This document shows positions 59,401 to 64,000 of a DNA stretch of 64,000 nucleotides, piece after piece; the stretch's first letter is position 1, and each line of letters opens with the position of its first letter. The stretch lies in contig PDHQ01000188.1 of NCBI GenBank assembly GCA_003339415.1, forward strand, positions 1-64,000. The letters are read 5' to 3'. Origin of the DNA: Ophiocordyceps camponoti-saundersi (nom. inval.) (lineage: Eukaryota > Ascomycota > Sordariomycetes > Hypocreales > Ophiocordycipitaceae). A program made the translations under genes and the position numbers. The notes under the pieces are model-generated. The model saw only the letters and a program-made list of their open reading frames with translations, did not search any database and was not told the origin of the DNA.

Positions 59401-61000
59401 CTCTTTTTCTCCTTCCTTCGGTAGCTTCTTTTTTCTTCTTTATATTACTTTTAAAAATAAAGTTTCCCGTTCTTATATAAAGAGGTATTAATAGAAAATA
59501 CTACTTACTTAGTATTATAATAGCCGATCCCTAGATAAATAATATATTAAATATACTATATATTAATATAAGTCTCTCCCTATAAATCCTCTATATTTAA
59601 AACTCTTAAAAGAAAAAAAAAATAATATAAAGCTTTTTTTTAGGACGCTAAGATATAAGCACTCGCTACGCTTATATATAACGTTACCTTCTAAGCCCTT
59701 ATTATAACTCCGTTATAGATAGTTAGAAGTTAAATTATATATAATAACGGATATTTCTGTACGCTTTTCGTATAAAGTTACGGTTCTACTAACGCTATAC
59801 CTTATAAGTAATACCTATATTAATAAACTCTAGCTTACTTTTTCGAGTATTACGTTTCTTTTAAAAAGTTTTAATATAGGGCTTATAAGTTATATATCTA
59901 AGCTAGCTATACCTATTATTATATATTTTAGCGCGCTATTAAAACGGCCGGTTTATTTACTTAGTTAGCTATTACTATTCCGGACGATAATAACCCCGCG
60001 GAAAAAAGGGAGGTTATTAAGCTAAAAGATAGCCCTAAGGTCGAAGATAAGTATAGCGGCCTCCTATCGCCTTCGTATCTTTACTATACTATTACTTAGC
60101 TTATAAGAATACCTTATCCTTATAAACTTACTCTTACCTAGTAGCGTTAAGTAAACGCTAAAAAAGAGCGTTATTAATAAAGTTATAACTAGACTTTTAA
60201 AATAGTATAAAATTATTTATATTTAGTAAATTTAGAAAAATAACGCTTACGCGAATAATAATATTAGAATATAAGTTAAAATAAGATATATAAAGTAAAG
60301 TAAAATATATATAACTTATAATAAGCTAATTAGCCTTACTTTAAAGCTTAAGTTTATTTTATAATTTTTTAAGTAATTATCCTTAAATAGGTTTTATAAA
60401 CTTATCTCTAACTTTAGCTAAAGTTTAGATCTAAGCGATCTTAATATATATATCTTAAATCTCCTATTATAGCTAATATTAAAAAAAAAAATATTAATAT
60501 ATCGTAGCTTAGTTAATAGCTTTAATATATTTTCTATTAGTAAGTATCTTATTTATATATTATTATAGAAAAACTTCGGAGGGTTTAAGGGAATAATACG
60601 AAGTTTATCGCTAAGGTAATAAAAGGCGATTAGTTTTTTTACTATAAAAGTAAGGGTAAGTAGTTTTACTTTAGTAGTGCTTATCGTAATCGTCTCTTAG
60701 TTTCCTAATTATATTAAAATACGGTATTAAAGAGATATATAATATATCTGAAAATACTCCTTTCTTTAGGTATTTTTACGAATTAAGTATTACTAAAGTA
60801 TTCCGCGTATAGTAGTGCGGATTTTAACTTATTTCCGTAAAATATAAAGTATAGGTTTTAGGTTTAGTAAAGGAAAAGTAAATTCTAAAATATAGCTTAA
60901 ATATATATATCTAATAAATTCTATAAGATCTTACTAAATAATAATTACTATATAACTAATAAAGTTAATATATAGTTAGTATAATATTACTTATTAAGGA
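59401..61000 (+). pseudogene. Family B element interior, long form, unrecognised protein
   Basis: Parallel to 21,006-22,740. A plus-strand frame from about 60,000 to 60,260 reads with few interruptions: KDSPKVEDKYSGLLSP near 60,027, LIRIPYPYKLTLT near 60,100, and a Gln/Arg/Lys-rich end with NLEKQRLRE (60,230-60,258). A second conserved stretch near 60,600-60,840 includes FYYKSKGKQFYFSSAYRNRL. Conservation between the two copies shows that these were genuine coding regions. I see no RT, integrase or transposase signature. No right-hand repeat was found, so the element end is unknown. Confidence 0.45.
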
Positions 61001-63239
61001 GTTATTTATCCTTTTTATAGAAAGAGTTTCTTAAGCGAAAACGCTTTAGAGAATTTCTTCTATATTTATATCTTAAACTTTATACTAAGTTTCTTAGTAT
61101 ACGCTTATTATAGGAGAAAAATTTATTATATTATTCTATCCTATTATATATTAATTTAAGGAATTATAATAAACCTCCTAAATTTAAAATTATAAAATTT
61201 TTCTTAAGTTTATTAAGGAAAACTTTACCCCCTTATCTTAAAGTAAATATATTAAGCTAAGATTATCGATATAAAGGAAAAAAATTAGGGAATCCTTAGT
61301 TTAGATATAATTATCTTTTTAAGAGAAATAAAACCCTTATAAAAAAAGTAAGCTAAAAAAGTCTTATATTAAAAAAGGAAGTATAACTTTATTAGGTTAT
61401 TTAAAACTATTAGGTAATTAATAAAATACTTATTCGTCTCGTTATAGCGTAAAGTTTAGGAAGGCGTTAATAAGGTTAAATTAATATATTTTAAAGTTAT
61501 AAAATATTATAAGACTTATTAGTAATTTATAAAACTTTATTAGTAAAGTTAAGGGATAAAGAGGTAAGCTAAACTCTTATTAAAGATCGCCTTAAATAAC
61601 TATATAAGCTTTATACTTTATATTAAAGCTATTCTTATTAAACTTATAGATAAATACTTATCTTTAGTAGCTTAATATTTAATTATTCGTTAATAGTTAA
61701 TAGGTATTATAAGACCTAAGTTTCTCTAACTTATCTTATATCGCTTAATATTAGAAAAATTTTATTTAAATATTTATATACTTAGTTCGCAAACGCTTAA
61801 GGTTATAAGATAAAGCTTTTATATAGCTATTAAAAAAGTTCCTTAGAAACCGTAAAAGTACTTGGAGGATATAAATATAATAAAAAAAGTTTCTTTTTTT
61901 ATACTTAAGTTTACTATTAGTAAAGTTAAGTATCTCTATACTAACTAGTTATTAAGTTTAGTAGTCCTTAGTTTAAATCTAAAAGCTTTTAGTAAAGTAT
62001 TAGTTATCGCTAGTAAGAGATTATTATTAGCTAGTAGTAACTAATACTTTAATTATTTTTTAGGTTTCTCCTTTAATACCTTGCTAATAGCTTATAAAGT
62101 TATTATAGCGAACTATTATAACTTAGTAATTTAAGGTTATTCCTAGGTACTAAGTTAATAGTAAGCGTTTCGTAATATTATAGTAATATCTATATTAAGC
62201 TTAGTATATAAGTTTTAGTTAAGGAGTTTAATTATTAAGAGCTAATTTTTTACTTTAGTAAAAAATAGTTATTAGCTTCTATTATTATAATAAAATATTA
62301 TTTTAATAAAAATAATATAAATATTAATAAAAACGCATTTTATTAAAAAGATAAAACTTAAATAAAAAATTAAGTAAAAGAAATATATCTAGTAATATAA
62401 CTAAAATATAGTTTTTAGTTAGGAGAATCCTCTTACTTATATAAGATTTTCCTTATAACTAAGTATACTTAATAGTTAAAGGCTTAAAAATAACTAAAAT
62501 TAGCTAAGAAAACGGAGATTAAAGAGAACTCTATATTATATAATTTTAGCTAACCTTAAGGATACCCGAATAGAGTTCTTTATTTATAATATACTAATAT
62601 AATATAATTAAGTAAATAAAAAGCGGCTTAAATAGTTAGTAGCTAGTATTTAGAAAAAAACTAATATTAAATTTATACGAATTATACTCTCCGCTTTAAT
62701 ACCTTAAGAATATTTAATAATACTATTCTAATATATATAATATTAAGAGGAGAGGCGGAGAATAATAATTAGCTATTCTTATAAGTAAGGGATAAATAAG
62801 CTTTTATTATCTATCTTAGCTTTAGATATAATAAGCTAATATTATAGCTTTATTTAATTTTAGAATTTATCTTAAATATATATTAGATTAGTTTTAATAT
62901 AATTACTAATTATATACTTATACTTAATATTATAGTAAGTTAATAATATAAGATAGGAATTAGTATTATAGCTTTATTATAATAAAAGATATTAAAAATA
63001 ATAATAATAAACTAGCGTTAAGGAAGCGAAATCTTTTAATAAATATATAATTATTCTATTTAGTTTTCTATTATTATATAAATTTTATATTATAGTATTA
63101 GAATATTTTTTAGCTTAATTCCTATAGCTATTTAAGTAATACTCCTTAGATAAGTTAAAGAAATTATAAGATAGTTAATTAACTTTCTATATTTTTTACT
63201 TTTAATAATACCTTACGCTAGCTTAGCTAATACCTACCT
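61001..63239. other. Strongly AT-rich decayed sequence, nothing recognised
   Basis: Stop-rich in all frames that I checked. It may include the rest of the family B element. No terminal repeats, RNA genes or conserved motifs were found. Confidence 0.4.
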
Positions 63240-63520
63240 TAGCGTATTATTATACGTAATCTTACTCTTTAACTAGTATAAGGTTAAGATCTCTAACTTT
63301 AGCTAGTTAAAGTATATAGTAATTTTCTATAGGAAAAGAGATAAGGATTTAATTTCTAATATAATAATAAAAGGTAAAGAGAGCGTTTTAAGAAGAGTAA
63401 TTTAATTAAAGTCTGAAACTTTAGAATAATCCCTTATATATATATATATATTATAAAACCTTATATAGTTTTTTCCTACTTCCTTAACTAAAAATACCTG
63501 CTTATTACTAGTTTATTTTT
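63240..63520 (+). mobile_element. Family A TIR element, strongly shortened remnant
   Basis: CTTTAACTAGTATAAGGTTA (63,268) and AATTTAATTAAAGTCTGAAA (63,399) keep the order of family A. About half the element is missing and the ends are eroded. Confidence 0.4.
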
Positions 63521-64000
63521 AATATATATAGTAAACCTCCCTCTTTATATTAATAATATAAAACCCTATTTAAATTTTTTAGTATTTTTATACTTTATTA
63601 TATAATATTATATAACTTTATATATTTAGCGTATTATATTTTTATAATCTTATTAATATATATTATAACTTATACTTACGTAAATAAAAAAAAACTATAT
63701 ATAAGCTACCCCTCTATCTTTTTACTTTTTTATCCTTCTACCTTAATATATATATCTTAGTAATAGCTATTTATTTCTACTCGCTATAACCTAAATTACT
63801 TATATTATTTCTAACTATATTACCCTTATCTTATTATAATACCTCTCGATATACTTACTAATTATTTACCTTCTCCCCTCTCCGTATTACTTACTAACTT
63901 AATTAACTTTACTTCTTAGAGCGAGTCGCTATCTCCGGTAAACGTAATCGACTTAATAAGTACTAATTCTTTCTCGTAACCTCTATTTACCTCGGCGAAG
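63521..64000. other. Window end, slightly GC-richer toward the edge
   Basis: No gene recognised. The last 150 bp contain more CG and CC words (CTCTCCGTATTAC, TATCTCCGGTAAACG) and could be the start of a less mutated element beyond the window. Confidence 0.35.

Overview
The window looks like a heavily mutated, repeat-packed block of a nuclear chromosome from a filamentous ascomycete (Pezizomycotina). Three things visible in the sequence support this. CpA and its complement TpG are almost absent over all 64 kb while CpG, CpC and CpT remain common, which is the signature of repeat-induced point mutation (RIP). There are TTAGGG telomere-type repeats at 26,761-26,851. Every recognisable coding remnant is a transposon protein, mainly fungal Ty3/gypsy and Ty1/copia polyproteins. 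I see no tRNA, no rRNA and no intact host gene. Loss of TpG also removes ATG starts and TGA stops, and turns CAA, CAG and TGG codons into TAA or TAG, so ordinary ORF finding returns almost nothing. Reading through TAA/TAG recovers long, mostly indel-free frames.

Layout. 1-560: T/C homopolymers and a pyrimidine tract. 1.4-4.3 kb: an element flanked by family B repeats and interrupted by a small TIR element (family A). 4.5-5.1 kb: an inverted family A copy. 5.5-9.3 kb: three diverged copies of a 1 kb unit. 10.9-13.5 kb: a long unrecognised minus-strand frame. 15.05-19.0 kb: a minus-strand Ty1/copia element with two LTRs and reverse transcriptase plus RNase H remnants. 19.1-22.7 kb: two head-to-tail family B elements. 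23.2-26.7 kb: two family A copies flanking an unrecognised plus-strand coding remnant with a 41-residue tandem repeat. 26.73-26.85 kb: interstitial telomere repeats in a GC-rich cassette. 27.1-31.9 kb: more family A, one open 117-codon frame, and a minus-strand frame with 38-residue repeats. 32.0-39.8 kb: a complete minus-strand gypsy chromovirus with 300-bp LTRs, inserted in a family A copy, carrying an opposite-strand extra ORF and a 10-N assembly gap. 40-48.8 kb: family A copies and a segmental duplication with a 78-79 bp tandem array. 49.1-58.5 kb: a complete plus-strand gypsy element with 205-bp LTRs and an extra ORF after integrase. 58.8-61 kb: another family B element. 61-64 kb: decayed sequence with one family A remnant.

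How the parts fit. The region is a graveyard of nested elements that were multiplied and then inactivated by C-to-T change. The retroelements keep frame and LTR length but have lost catalytic residues: three reverse transcriptase YxDD boxes now read YIDN, YIDN and YINN, and a CCHC zinc knuckle now has Tyr in place of its cysteines. Residual CpA is nearly always GpCpA (TpGpC on the other strand), which suggests the mutator spares that context. Such AT-rich blocks commonly lie at centromeres, near telomeres or on accessory chromosomes; the interstitial telomere repeats point weakly to a subtelomeric or rearranged origin. Coordinates of decayed elements are approximate unless a boundary motif is described. 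All counts are by eye.
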